Positions 34,239-43,344 are shown, counted from the stretch's first letter. The stretch is DNA of 64,000 nt from Mechercharimyces sp. CAU 1602 (GCF_024753565.1 NZ_JANTPT010000001.1:1321969-1385968); one strand, 5' to 3'. Numbers and translations: made by a program. Notes: generated from the sequence alone by a model not told the origin.

Positions 34239-34301
34239 CGTCATATTCCCCTATGTTTGCAAAAATTAGAGAGAGAAATACAAACCAGGGTTTCGTCTTC
34301 T

Positions 34302-35831
34302 TCACCCCCACCACTTTCGATCCAATGTCCGATACTGGATCGCTTCGGCTACGTGTGGCAGTTGAATTTCTGGCTCCCCTCCTAAATCAGCGATGGTACG
34401 GGCCACTTTTAGGATGCGGTCATGGGCACGGGCACTTAACCCTAAGGCATCAAAAGATTGCTTTAGGAGTTGGTCTGTCTCTTTGTTTATCTTACAATAG
34501 CGGCGGATATATGCAGGGGGCATCGCTTCGTTGTGTAAAATGGTGGTACCGTCAAAGCGTTCGGCTTGCCGTTTGCGGGCTTGTACAACACGCTGACGAA
34601 TGCTGATTGAGGATTCTTCTTTTGTTCCCTCAGATAAAGTCTGATAATCCACTCGTGGGACTTCCACGTGAATGTCCATCCTATCCAACAAAGGGCCAGA
34701 GATTTTAGAGCGATAGCGCTGAACTTGTAGGGGGGTGCAGGTGCAAGCCCGGTCTTGTTCATAGCCATAAAACCCACACGGGCAAGGGTTCATCGAAGCG
34801 ATTAACATAAAGTTAGCTGGAAAAGAAAAAGTAGCACGAGCTCGGCTAACGGTAACATGGTGGTCTTCTAAAGGCTGGCGTAATACTTCCAATGCTCCCT
34901 TCGAAAATTCAGGAAGCTCATCTAAGAATAAGACGCCACGATGGGCGAGACTTACTTCGCCCGGTTTAGGGATGGAGCCACCGCCGATCAAACCTGCTGG
35001 AGAGATCGTGTGATGCGGGGCGCGAAACGGCCGATGAACTTCTCGCTTCCCCTTCTGAGTTAAAAGACCCCCAATGCTACGTATCTTTGTGACTTCAAGC
35101 GATTCACTCGCCTGCATCGGAGTAAGGATAGAGGGTATCCGACGTGCCAACATCGTTTTTCCCGATCCAGGTGGTCCAATCAGAAGAAGATTGTGCATAC
35201 CTGCCGCCGCTACTTCCATGGTCCGCTTAACATGGCGTTGACCTCGGACATCAGCAAAGTCTGCGGGAACATCTTTCGTAGTTGCTGCTGTGATAGAGGT
35301 GAGCGGAACCGGAGGTGCTTCTTCGTGACGTAAAATCGCCGCCGCTTCCTGTATCGTATTAGCTGCAAATACGATCATACCAGCAACCAGACCCGCCTCT
35401 TCTGCATTGCTAGCAGGGACGATTACTTTACGAAACCCTCCCGCTTTGCCGGCAATCACCATCGGTAACACACCTGCCAACGGGCGCAAACCACCATCGA
35501 GCGCCATCTCCCCTAACAACAACCACGAATCACTCTCTTTCCATATCAATTGCTCACTTGCAAACAGCACACCCAATGCGATTGCAAGATCAAAACCTGA
35601 CCCTTCCTTACGTAAAGCTGCAGGGGCTAAATTCGTCGTGATGCGCTGTAATGGGAATGAATATCCGCTATTTTTGATAGCGGCACGTACACGATCTCGC
35701 GCTTCCCGTACTGCAGAGTCAGGCAAGCCCACGACATCAAATGCAGGCAGGCCATTACTAATATCCACTTCCACTTCAACCACTACTCCATCTAATCCAT
35801 GTATCGAACAGCTATACAATTTTGCATACAT
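34302..35831 (-). CDS. comM: YifB/ComM family Mg-chelatase-like AAA+ ATPase
   Basis: About 509 residues. N-terminal Lon-type domain (YAKLYSCSIHGLDGVVVEVE, NGLPAFDVVGLPDSAVREA), then AAA+ core with Walker A IGPPGSGKTMLARR (about 215), Walker B GVLFLDELPEF (about 298), a zinc-type cluster CPCGFYGYEQDRACTC and a C-terminal Mg_chelatase domain (ILKVARTIADL). ComM is a hexameric helicase that aids branch migration during natural transformation. The start at 35831 is preferred (AGGGGGAAAGC upstream); a TTG ten codons earlier lacks an SD. yraN, its frequent neighbour, is found 7 kb away. Confidence 0.9.
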   Translation of the reverse strand: MYAKLYSCSIHGLDGVVVEVEVDISNGLPAFDVVGLPDSAVREARDRVRAAIKNSGYSFPLQRITTNLAPAALRKEGSGFDLAIALGVLFASEQLIWKESDSWLLLGEMALDGGLRPLAGVLPMVIAGKAGGFRKVIVPASNAEEAGLVAGMIVFAANTIQEAAAILRHEEAPPVPLTSITAATTKDVPADFADVRGQRHVKRTMEVAAAGMHNLLLIGPPGSGKTMLARRIPSILTPMQASESLEVTKIRSIGGLLTQKGKREVHRPFRAPHHTISPAGLIGGGSIPKPGEVSLAHRGVLFLDELPEFSKGALEVLRQPLEDHHVTVSRARATFSFPANFMLIASMNPCPCGFYGYEQDRACTCTPLQVQRYRSKISGPLLDRMDIHVEVPRVDYQTLSEGTKEESSISIRQRVVQARKRQAERFDGTTILHNEAMPPAYIRRYCKINKETDQLLKQSFDALGLSARAHDRILKVARTIADLGGEPEIQLPHVAEAIQYRTLDRKWWG

Positions 35832-36086
35832 GATTGCTTTCCCCCTACCCCAAGCGAACAAACCTCATTTAAGGCTACTCCATACAATAGAGCTTCCATT
35901 TCTTACGTAAAAATTCCTTCCTCTCTAGAAGTTTCTCACTCTCTTTCCAAATGAGCTTACTCACAAATGGAAAAATGAGCGTGTATTCAACGAAAGAACT
36001 GTACAAACCGCTTCCATATAAGATAGGATAAGAAGGATAGAAGGCATTGTCCAAGTCACTATGTAACTTAGCAAGGAGGGAACTTC

Positions 36087-36647
36087 ATGTTTTCCTTTAT
36101 CAAACAACTATTTCAATCTACTCCTCCACAAGAAAAGAGTGAAGAGCGGGAGCTATGGTATAACGAATTACAAGCGTTAAAAAAAGAAAATGATAAGTTG
36201 AGGCAGAAAATGTTTGCTAAAGAGAAAAAGAAAGCGGAGCCGCGGAAAATACATATCGAATTCTTCCTCTATGATCCTCATAATCGGGAAAATGCTGCTT
36301 ACTCCGAGTCCGACCTAAATCGCTATCCCATGATGGGATTTACTTTGCATGCCCTCGATGAAAAATCTCCTTGTCCTAGCCCCGTTAAATATATGGTGCA
36401 AGGGTTAGAAGATACATTTACATCATTAAAAATTACGTACCACGCTGTAAACGAACCTGCGCTATATAGCTTTTTCGTCAATATTAAATCATTTCCCCAA
36501 GTGGAAGTGAAAAAGAGCATCTATCTGCTTTTTCATCAATTGCGTGCGTGGCAGGAAAATAGCTCCGATAAGGTCTCCTTACGCATCCATGTTGGGGGCG
36601 ATGAATTACACCAAGAACTGTTAGAAAATCACCAACAAGCCGGTTAA
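36087..36647 (+). CDS. Hypothetical protein with N-terminal coiled coil
   Basis: 186 residues, not recognised. Residues about 18-50 (EERELWYNELQALKKENDKL) are a charged coiled coil with a Lys-rich end (FAKEKKKAEPRK). The rest is an alpha/beta domain (HIEFFLYDPHNRENAAYSES; YSFFVNIKSFPQVEVKKSIY). No signal peptide. AGCAAGGAGGG precedes the ATG, and a terminator follows. It is a stand-alone gene on the plus strand. Confidence 0.6.
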   Translation: MFSFIKQLFQSTPPQEKSEERELWYNELQALKKENDKLRQKMFAKEKKKAEPRKIHIEFFLYDPHNRENAAYSESDLNRYPMMGFTLHALDEKSPCPSPVKYMVQGLEDTFTSLKITYHAVNEPALYSFFVNIKSFPQVEVKKSIYLLFHQLRAWQENSSDKVSLRIHVGGDELHQELLENHQQAG

Positions 36648-36699
36648 TCCATTCTCCAGCATCCAAAAATAATGATCCACTCTTTCATTGTTAAAGCTT

Positions 36700-36735
36700 A
36701 AAAGGATACGGGGCAAATTAGTTCCGCATCCTTTT
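36700..36735 (+). terminator. Terminator after the coiled-coil hypothetical gene
   Basis: AAAAGGATACGG pairs with CCGCATCCTTTT (11 of 12 bp) around a 12-base loop, with a TTTT end on the plus strand. It is 52 bases past the stop. Confidence 0.75.
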
Positions 36736-36857
36736 ATAATAAAACCTACTATATGAAAACCCTCTCTTGAGGGATGATACCTCGCTATCTTCCTCTATCA
36801 CCACTTCGCATTTTTAATAGATACACACACCCATCCTCTTGCCACATAATGCATTCT

Positions 36858-37050
36858 CTACCCGCTAAACTCTCCTCCCGCTCCTCCGTGGACCTTGCCT
36901 TTACGATCCGATAGCTCCAGTCGAACCCGTTGCACCTATCTGCTCCCAAAAGGAATTCCTTGACCAGAAAAGCTCATCTGCGTCACAAAGGCATCATCAG
37001 CTCCTGCGTGGCAGCCTTGAAACGCATTGAATGTGACAGGAAAGTAGCAT
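36858..37050 (-). pseudogene. C-terminal relic of an SBBP/collagen-tail gene
   Basis: Reads FPVTFNAFQGCHAGADDAFV and TQMSFSGQGIPFGS, matching the last propeller units of the intact genes, then GATGSTGAIGS in another frame, a stop, and RKGKVHGGAGGEFSG, like the collagen-tail end GGGGEFSG of the gene at 38517. At least two frame changes separate these pieces and the N-terminal two thirds are gone. Confidence 0.75.
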
Positions 37051-37449
37051 CAACTCAGAAACCTCATCTAGTGTATATCGACTCCCTCTGGCACAAACGT
37101 ATCTAGATTCCCTACTCTTCGCAACATACATGTCTTCATCATTTCTTCTGTCACATCCCTTAAACTACAATCAACCATCTTTATGCTCTTCATTCCATAC
37201 CCGTCCATAGGATAAATCATAATGTTTTATCCTATGATTCAACATCTATTTTGGGTAAATTAAGATTAGTGAAACCCCGTCTATGTAGAAGAAGTAAATC
37301 GTAAAGCCGTTACATATGCCGCATCCGGGGTGACAAAGTCTCAGCTTCTTTCTGAAGATAGGAGCACGATCGCCACCACATGGATGAAATGGATCCGTTT
37401 ATGAATATAAAGAAATCCTAATATCTTAAGTGATACCCAGAAACAGAAG
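37051..37449. other. 400-base gap with possible gene remnants
   Basis: No intact gene. On the plus strand 37276-37405 reads NPVYVEEVNRKAVTYAASGV and TKSQLLSEDRSTIATTWMKW, ending IRL and a stop, with no start or SD: a likely C-terminal fragment of an unknown protein. On the minus strand a 36-codon frame (MVDCSLRDVTEEMMKTCMLR) near 37075-37185 may be another remnant. Neither is identified. Confidence 0.35.
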
Positions 37450-37475
37450 AAGCGCTAACCATATGGTTAGCGCTT
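37450..37475. terminator. 26-bp palindrome after the matrixin gene
   Basis: AAGCGCTAACC and GGTTAGCGCTT form an 11-bp perfect stem with an ATAT centre, 18 bases past the protease stop. Only a mixed T/C run follows on the minus strand. Confidence 0.65.
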
Positions 37476-37493
37476 CCACATGTTTAATCCATT

Positions 37494-38258
37494 CTACAGT
37501 TGATATAACTCTTTTACAGGACCAATATCTATACTACTAAGTTCTAATTTCTTTTCAGAATACGGTTTATGCACTAGATGATTAAACCCTTTGTACATGA
37601 CTGAGCGAGTATCGTCGGTATGATCTAAGCCCAACACATGACCCAATTCATGAATAACTGTAAAAAGGTAACTCCAACCGTTAACCGTGAAATCATCTGT
37701 ACCTATTGCTTTTTTGATTCCATCTACATTGACAGTAGAATGGGGAACTGATTTCACACTATTTACTGTGTGCTGAACAACCATTTCTGAAAACTTCTTG
37801 TCTAGTGCAAAGAAGTTAATTTTTACTGTGCCACTGTTTATTGGGAATGGAAACTTGCTCGGAGTGGAAGAGAAATTGGATGGAGTCGGGGAATACTGAT
37901 CTCCACTTTCATTTTTAAACCACTTAAGTGTCCCCCCCATTGAAAGGGGTGTTTCTGCATAAATGTAAGGGTATACCACGATATTGTTTTCGCCCAAAGC
38001 GCAGTCAAAGGCACCCCCGTTATTTTGGATTGAGGGCACACGTAGTTCAAAAGCCTTCACCTCTAGCCTCTTATTCCAATGCTCCACCGCTTCTTCTGTT
38101 ATACTATTAAGAATACTCTCTAAATCAGTGTAATTAATATTATAGTTTGCTTTTTGGTAAATTGATTTTAGTGTTGCAGAAAACGGTGAAACCGTTATTC
38201 CAATCGGAAATTTACCCACTTTTGTACCATCAAATGTTGGACCTGCCAAAACAACCAT
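37494..38258 (-). CDS. Matrixin-like zinc metalloprotease (M10-type) without signal peptide
   Basis: 254 residues. The metzincin zinc site VIHELGHVLGLDHTDD (HExxHxxGxxH, about 203-218) is followed by a Met-turn SVMYKGF, typical of matrixins. The upstream region (EAVEHWNKRLEVKAFELRVP) matches the start of the catalytic domain. The N-terminus (VVLAGPTFDGTKVGKFPIGI) is not a signal peptide, so the protease may act inside the cell, in the mother cell during sporulation, or leave by another route. There is no propeptide cysteine switch in view. It sits next to the SBBP/collagen gene, on the other strand. Confidence 0.8.
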   Translation of the reverse strand: MVVLAGPTFDGTKVGKFPIGITVSPFSATLKSIYQKANYNINYTDLESILNSITEEAVEHWNKRLEVKAFELRVPSIQNNGGAFDCALGENNIVVYPYIYAETPLSMGGTLKWFKNESGDQYSPTPSNFSSTPSKFPFPINSGTVKINFFALDKKFSEMVVQHTVNSVKSVPHSTVNVDGIKKAIGTDDFTVNGWSYLFTVIHELGHVLGLDHTDDTRSVMYKGFNHLVHKPYSEKKLELSSIDIGPVKELYQL

Positions 38259-38480
38259 CTCCCTTATTCAATCTAATTTTGTCTACAATATCATGATATA
38301 CAAGCACTTCCTCAGAGATTCATCAAAAATATGAAATTTTAAAAATATACTCTCTCTATTATTAAACTACACATGAAAAAAAATCTAATGGGGACTACCC
38401 TCTTTATGATTTTCTATCCATGTAAAGCTCAGGGTTAAGCAACTGTATCGTTAGAATGATCATCGAACCCCAGAATAGAG

Positions 38481-38489
38481 CATACCTTA
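38481..38489 (+). promoter_or_regulatory. Possible mother-cell sigma (E/K) -10 element
   Basis: CATACCTTA fits the sigma-K -10 pattern CATAnnnTA and nearly fits the sigma-E -10, 28 bases upstream of the propeller gene. No convincing -35 was found, so this is weak. Confidence 0.25.
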
Positions 38490-38516
38490 TATAAAAAAGG
38501 GAGAGGATGATGTAAA

Positions 38517-40511
38517 TTGATTCCGCTGGTGAAGGAAAACAAGAGGATTGTGATTGCGTTAAACGGAGAAAAAGTCTTCCTTCACTTTTTTTGGAATCGG
38601 ATGCAGTTATCTTTTGCGAAAAGAGGTTTATTACACGAAAAGCCCATTTCATTACTTTTTAAAGGAGCGAACCTCCGTACAAACATCTCGTATTTCTCGG
38701 GAGATAGAGGAGAAGGAATATATTACTCTAATCTATGGGAGGGTGTGGATGCCTACTTCTATGAAAGAGGAAGCGGACTAAAATATGATTTTCTTGTACG
38801 ACCAGGTATCCCACCAGGGAAGATTTCACTCAATTATTGCGGTGTGCACGATCTATCACTAACCAAGATGGGCGACTTGATCGTCTCAACTCCTAGTGGC
38901 TGTCTTATAGAGAAAGCTCCGACTAGCTTCCAACAACGAAACGGAGACACTATTGAAGAAATTCCCACAAACTTTATCCTAAGAGAAGACGGCACCATCG
39001 GCTTTTCCTTTCGTGAAGGATATGACCCCAGATATCCCCTACTTGTAGATCCATTTATTCTTTACTCCACTTATCTCGGGGGTAATAGAATGGATATTGG
39101 ACAGGGGATCGTTGTTGATTCAAGCGGAAATGCTTATGTGACAGGGCAAACCAACTCGAGTAATTTTCCTATTACGAGTGGATCATTTCAACAAACGAAA
39201 GCGAGTAATAATGATCTTTTTATATCAAAAATAAATAATACTGGTACATCATTGCTTTATTCAACATTCCTAGGGGGGAATCAGACAGACGAGGGTCGAG
39301 GAATTGCACTTGACCGAGAGGATAATGCCTATGTCACTGGATTTACTCGTTCCACCAACTTCCCCATAACGTTGGGGGCTCTGCAAAGTATCTTTGGCGG
39401 AGCGACGGATGCATTCATCTCTAAATTAAATGCTAGTGGAAATGACCTTCTCTACTCTACCTATTTAGGGGGCTCATCGAACGACCTTGCCCGTGGAATT
39501 ACCGTAAATGCCTCCAATGAAGCATTTGTGACTGGTGCGACCAGCTCTACCAATTTCCCCATCAGTACAGACGCGTTTCAAACAAGGCTTCGTGGAGACT
39601 TGAATGCCTTTGTTTCCAAAATAAATAATAGTGCGACGGCCATCGTTTATTCCTCATATCTAGGCGGGAAGCAACGAGACTTAGGAAATGGTATTGTTGT
39701 AGATGAAGTCAATCACTCGTATGTAGTAGGTGAAACATCGTCAACAGATTTTCCAGTTACCTCTGGTGTGTTCCAGTCCATGAACAATGGTGCGAGCAAT
39801 GGCTTCATCAGCAAAATAAATGCGACAGGAAACTCTTTACTTTATTCTACCTATCTAGGTGGAAGCTTTTCTGATGTCATTCTCTGTGTAGACGTAGACG
39901 TCTCAAAGGAGGCGTATGTTATAGGGACAGCAACTTCGCTTAACTTTCCAGTGACAATCGGTGCGTTCCAGACAAAATTTGCAGGTGAAGCTGAGGCGTT
40001 CGTGACAAAAATCAATGATGCGGCCTCACAATTAATATATTCCACCTTTATCGGCGGCAGTAATTTGGATGGAGGTATCGGGATTGGTGTAGACCCCTTC
40101 GGCAACGCTTGGGTAACTGGATTTACAGAATCATCCGACTTCCCTATTTCTCCAAATGCCTTTAGTCCTAGATTGACGGGAACACAAAGTGCCTTTGTTT
40201 CACAAGTGAGTCTAACAGGTGCAAACCTGATATTCTCTTCTTATTTAGGCGGGAATGGCTTCGATGATAGTGGTGGTATCGCAGTCGATGAAGTAAGTAA
40301 TGCATATGTGACAGGATTGACTGATTCGACCAATTTCCCCACAACACCAGGTGCGTTTCAGCGTCAATTACTCGGTGAATGCAATGTTTTCGTTACTAAA
40401 ATCGGACAGCCAATCGTAGAGGGAGCAACCGGTCCAACCGGTCCACCAGGATCAAGAGGCCCTCGTGGCGCACGTGGTCCCCGTGGTGGCGGTGGTGAGT
40501 TTAGTGGTTAA
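38517..40511 (+). CDS. SBBP beta-propeller protein with collagen-like tail, copy 2
   Basis: 664 residues, same layout as the gene at 29674: N-terminal domain (about 1-170, LWEGVDAYFYERGSGLKYDF and PRYPLLVDPFILYSTY), seven SBBP units of about 60 residues (YSTYLGGN...AYVTG...SSNFPIT), then a collagen-like tail (GATGPTGPPGSRGPRGARG) and GGGGEFSG. The copies are related throughout but clearly diverged. No signal peptide. The start is TTG with GGGAGAGG upstream; an ATGATG overlapping that region is closed by a stop. Likely a surface or spore-coat component, by analogy of the collagen tail only. Confidence 0.85.
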   Translation: MIPLVKENKRIVIALNGEKVFLHFFWNRMQLSFAKRGLLHEKPISLLFKGANLRTNISYFSGDRGEGIYYSNLWEGVDAYFYERGSGLKYDFLVRPGIPPGKISLNYCGVHDLSLTKMGDLIVSTPSGCLIEKAPTSFQQRNGDTIEEIPTNFILREDGTIGFSFREGYDPRYPLLVDPFILYSTYLGGNRMDIGQGIVVDSSGNAYVTGQTNSSNFPITSGSFQQTKASNNDLFISKINNTGTSLLYSTFLGGNQTDEGRGIALDREDNAYVTGFTRSTNFPITLGALQSIFGGATDAFISKLNASGNDLLYSTYLGGSSNDLARGITVNASNEAFVTGATSSTNFPISTDAFQTRLRGDLNAFVSKINNSATAIVYSSYLGGKQRDLGNGIVVDEVNHSYVVGETSSTDFPVTSGVFQSMNNGASNGFISKINATGNSLLYSTYLGGSFSDVILCVDVDVSKEAYVIGTATSLNFPVTIGAFQTKFAGEAEAFVTKINDAASQLIYSTFIGGSNLDGGIGIGVDPFGNAWVTGFTESSDFPISPNAFSPRLTGTQSAFVSQVSLTGANLIFSSYLGGNGFDDSGGIAVDEVSNAYVTGLTDSTNFPTTPGAFQRQLLGECNVFVTKIGQPIVEGATGPTGPPGSRGPRGARGPRGGGGEFSG

Positions 40512-40613
40512 GTTAATGGAAATTTGGTCGATAAACTATATTCAGGAAGCAGGTCTGTTGACTCACTGTCACGAATAACCCTTACTACAAACTACAGGAT
40601 CTAAGGAAGTGTC

Positions 40614-41039
40614 ATGATGAGAAAGAGATTTCCTTCTGAAAAAAGCCGTCTCCTAGCGATGGTTTTATTTATACCATTGCTTATTTTCCATATTTTCTTT
40701 GCAGCTTTGTTGATCGTTGATTTTGAAGTCGCTCCTCTGATTATCCTATCGCTATCCGATACCTTTATCCTTTTAACATGGTTTAGAACATACTATGAAA
40801 CAGATGATACCCATCTTTTGATCAAATCTTGTGTATTCCAATGGAAAATTCCTTATCACTCCATTGAAAGAATAGAAGAAGTTAGAAGCTTTATGTCTAG
40901 CCCTTCTCTTTCTTTCAACAGATTGGGACTCACATATAAAAGAGGCTATGTGATGATATCGCCTAAACATAAAGCAGAATTTATTTCTACTATAAGAAAG
41001 AGAAATCCCAATATAGAAGTAAAAGATAATCCTAGATGA
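40614..41039 (+). CDS. Membrane protein with bacterial PH (bPH_4/DUF1200) domain
   Basis: 141 residues. Two membrane helices (about 14-32 and 36-52, MVLFIPLLIFHIFFAALLIV and PLIILSLSDTFILLTWF) are followed by a cytosolic PH-like domain (YYETDDTHLLIKSCVFQWKI, IPYHSIERIEEV, YKRGYVMISPKHKAEFI). This layout is that of DUF1200/YyaB-type proteins. Function unknown. TTAAGGAAGTG precedes the start; ATG ATG gives two options. It follows the propeller gene by about 100 bases. Confidence 0.8.
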   Translation: MMRKRFPSEKSRLLAMVLFIPLLIFHIFFAALLIVDFEVAPLIILSLSDTFILLTWFRTYYETDDTHLLIKSCVFQWKIPYHSIERIEEVRSFMSSPSLSFNRLGLTYKRGYVMISPKHKAEFISTIRKRNPNIEVKDNPR

Positions 41040-41091
41040 GAAAATCACACCCATAAATCTCCTATAACAAATTTTTTTACTGCTCATTTAC

Positions 41092-42000
41092 TCATCTATA
41101 GCATGAAATATTTTTTATAAATGCATCTACAATAAGGTTAAAAGCAACAGGAATTTCAGCAAACGGACTATGTCCGACTGTACGCAAGGCCAATATTTTC
41201 GAATTAGGGATCACACGGTTAATTGCTATTGCTGCTTTAAATTTTATTATAGCATCATCTTTACTTTGAATTATCAAAACGGGTAGCTTGATTTGAGGCC
41301 ATACCTCTTGTAGAGTAACAGGTTCTTCTAAATTTAAGAGACCCCTAACTTGTGAAGGAACCAATGCAATATAGGAAAGAACGGTTTGCACATCACTTCT
41401 TGACAATGTGCAATTGGTCAAAAGTGAAACAAATTGTTTCACTCCCTCGGCAGTTACTTGTAAACAAGGATTCGTCAGAAGAGGGATTACACTTCGCGCT
41501 TGTGGTGTTAAGACTTCATTGGCAAAAGGCGTGTTGATTTCTACACGTGAGGAGACTAGAATAATGCCACTGATCCGGTTGGGACCAAAATATTTTAAAT
41601 ATGTTGTAAGCCATGTCCCTCCTCTGGAATGTGCGACCACAATTGCGTTTTTTAATTGCAACCGTTTAAATACGGAAGCAATATCGTTTGCATAAAGTGT
41701 TCCTTTGATATAATCTTGAGGATTAAATGACTTGGGCTGAGATTCTCCTTGCCCTCTCATATCAATGGCAATTAGTCGGTATTTTCTTAGCAGCAGGGGG
41801 CTAGCAAATTGGAAATTCCAAAGTAGCCACGCTTCACTATATCCATGAATAAATACAACTGGAATACCATGTGGATTTCCAGAAACTTTTACAGAAATAC
41901 GAAAATTATTCCCTCCTCTAACAAATAACTTTTGAATATTATTTGTATTGAGAATGGGTGACTCAGGGCATCTTTCGATCTTAAGATTACATTTATTCAT
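41092..42000 (-). CDS. Alpha/beta hydrolase
   Basis: 302 residues of the alpha/beta hydrolase superfamily. VVFIHGYSEAWLLW (oxyanion loop, about 49), LIAIDMRGQGESQ (about 76), nucleophile elbow VVAHSRGGTWLT (about 121), IQSKDDAIIKF (Asp, about 245) and GHSPFAEIP (His, about 276) make a full triad. No signal peptide, so cytosolic. Substrate unknown; the family includes haloperoxidase- and epoxide-hydrolase-like enzymes. Start ATG with AATATGGGTG-type weak SD (TTGGGGGTGT upstream). Confidence 0.85.
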   Translation of the reverse strand: MNKCNLKIERCPESPILNTNNIQKLFVRGGNNFRISVKVSGNPHGIPVVFIHGYSEAWLLWNFQFASPLLLRKYRLIAIDMRGQGESQPKSFNPQDYIKGTLYANDIASVFKRLQLKNAIVVAHSRGGTWLTTYLKYFGPNRISGIILVSSRVEINTPFANEVLTPQARSVIPLLTNPCLQVTAEGVKQFVSLLTNCTLSRSDVQTVLSYIALVPSQVRGLLNLEEPVTLQEVWPQIKLPVLIIQSKDDAIIKFKAAIAINRVIPNSKILALRTVGHSPFAEIPVAFNLIVDAFIKNISCYR

Positions 42001-42251
42001 ATTACACCCCCAATAGATATCTTCTCACTATATTACGTAAGGAGGAGATAGAAAGTGCTCACCATCGCTGACTTAAAACAGGTCCAAATTGTCATTTAAC
42101 TCTCTAAATAGATGGCGAGATCAATATGAGGTTGGAATTTTGAACTCGTTTTTTACATACACACTTTATAAATTTCTCTATACACAGAACTTATGTTCCT
42201 ATATAATATAAAGATAGTCGAACCCTATTAATGTTATTGGAGTGGTATTTA

Positions 42252-42881
42252 ATGCTTACAAAACAGGTATACCTTTATGTATTTAATACGATGTCCGATT
42301 GGGAATATGGATATTTGATTGCTGAACTAAACTCAGGAAGGTATTTCAAGAAAGGAGTAGCTCCTATAAAAGTGCTTACAGTAGGAGCCACTAAAGAAAT
42401 GGTTACTACCATGGGCGGACTACATATACAGCCAGATATGACTGTTGATGAATGTAAACTCGAAAACAAAGATCTTATCATTTTGCCTGGGGGAAATACT
42501 TGGGGAGAGAGCTTCCATCAACCTATCTTAGAGAAAGTTGAAGAAGCATTGGAACTGGGTACTGTCGTTGCCGCAATTTGTGGTGCAACTGAAGGGTTAG
42601 GAAAAATCGGGTTGCTAGATTCTAGAAAGCATACAAGTAATGACTTATCGTATTTAAAGCTGGTCTGCCCTCATTATGATGGTGAAACTTATTACGAAAT
42701 AGAGCCTGTAGTATCCGATAAAAATTTGGTTACAGCTTCAGGAGTAGCTCCTCTGGAATTTACAAGGGAAGTACTGAAGATTCTGGATGTATTTACACCA
42801 GATACATTAGACTCATGGTATAACCTCTATAAAACACAGAAATCCGAGTACTTTTTTCGATTAATGGATTCTATACAATAA
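42252..42881 (+). CDS. DJ-1/PfpI family protein
   Basis: About 209 residues with the class I glutamine amidotransferase-like fold: QVYLYVFNTMSDWEYGYL at the start, DLIILPGGNTWGE (about 84) and the nucleophile elbow VAAICGATEGLGKIG with Cys at about 110. Members act as deglycases, proteases or hydratases; which one cannot be read. The start at 42252 is preferred because GGAG lies 9 bases upstream; the ATG seven codons earlier would put that SD inside the gene. It is followed by a shared terminator. Confidence 0.85.
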   Translation: MLTKQVYLYVFNTMSDWEYGYLIAELNSGRYFKKGVAPIKVLTVGATKEMVTTMGGLHIQPDMTVDECKLENKDLIILPGGNTWGESFHQPILEKVEEALELGTVVAAICGATEGLGKIGLLDSRKHTSNDLSYLKLVCPHYDGETYYEIEPVVSDKNLVTASGVAPLEFTREVLKILDVFTPDTLDSWYNLYKTQKSEYFFRLMDSIQ

Positions 42882-42891
42882 GCAACGATCG

Positions 42892-42926
42892 GAAAGAGCC
42901 GAAGAGATATCCCTATTGGCTCTTTC
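42892..42926. terminator. Terminator between convergent genes
   Basis: GAAAGAGCC and GGCTCTTTC form a 9-bp stem around a 17-base loop, between the DJ-1-like gene and yraN. Confidence 0.65.
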
Positions 42927-42969
42927 TAGATATGCATGATAGCACATGATATACATTATTTTTTGATGA

Positions 42970-43344
42970 TTAAAAAGCTCCTTGTAAGTGGTATAATTCT
43001 GGTTCTCTCTCTATACCATTTTTAAACCATATGGAAATAACATCGAACCGTATGGGCGCATCTATTAACTGATTCTGCTGTAAGTAGAGTTGGGCCAAGC
43101 GACGAACTTGCTGCTGTTTACGTTGATCGACAGATTGAAATCCCAATCCAAAGGAAGCACCTCTCGTACTTCTCACCTCTACAAAAACCCATTTTCTCTC
43201 CTTTAAAGCAACGATATCAATCTCCCCTACTTTCGTGTGCCAATTCATCGACTTAATCACATAACCATGGGCGAGCAAGTATGCGCGGGCACACTCCTCT
43301 CCCCTACTCCCCACTCGTTTACGTATATCCCCTTGTCCAGGCAC
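42970..43344 (-). CDS. yraN: YraN family protein (UPF0102, predicted endonuclease fold)
   Basis: 124 residues. GSRGEECARAYLLAHGYVI, then KVGEIDIVALKERKWVFVEV with the PD-(D/E)xK-like triad Glu, Asp and Glu, followed by RSTRGASFG. The last motif usually reads KxR and here is RSTR, still compatible. A Holliday-junction-resolvase-like fold is predicted for this family. The GTG at codon 7 of the open frame is preferred because GAGGGGAG lies 5-6 bases upstream. It is in line with rnhB and the ribosomal cluster. Confidence 0.88.
   Translation of the reverse strand: MPGQGDIRKRVGSRGEECARAYLLAHGYVIKSMNWHTKVGEIDIVALKERKWVFVEVRSTRGASFGLGFQSVDQRKQQQVRRLAQLYLQQNQLIDAPIRFDVISIWFKNGIEREPELYHLQGAF

Noticed and set aside
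34151-34606. 151-codon plus-strand frame across the comM end
   Set aside because: It lies opposite comM and a defective IS, has no SD, and its composition is that of a shadow frame.
36648-37493. CRISPR array or tRNA in the non-coding stretch
   Set aside because: No regular repeats and no tRNA-like cloverleaf; the repeated signal is from propeller and collagen codons.
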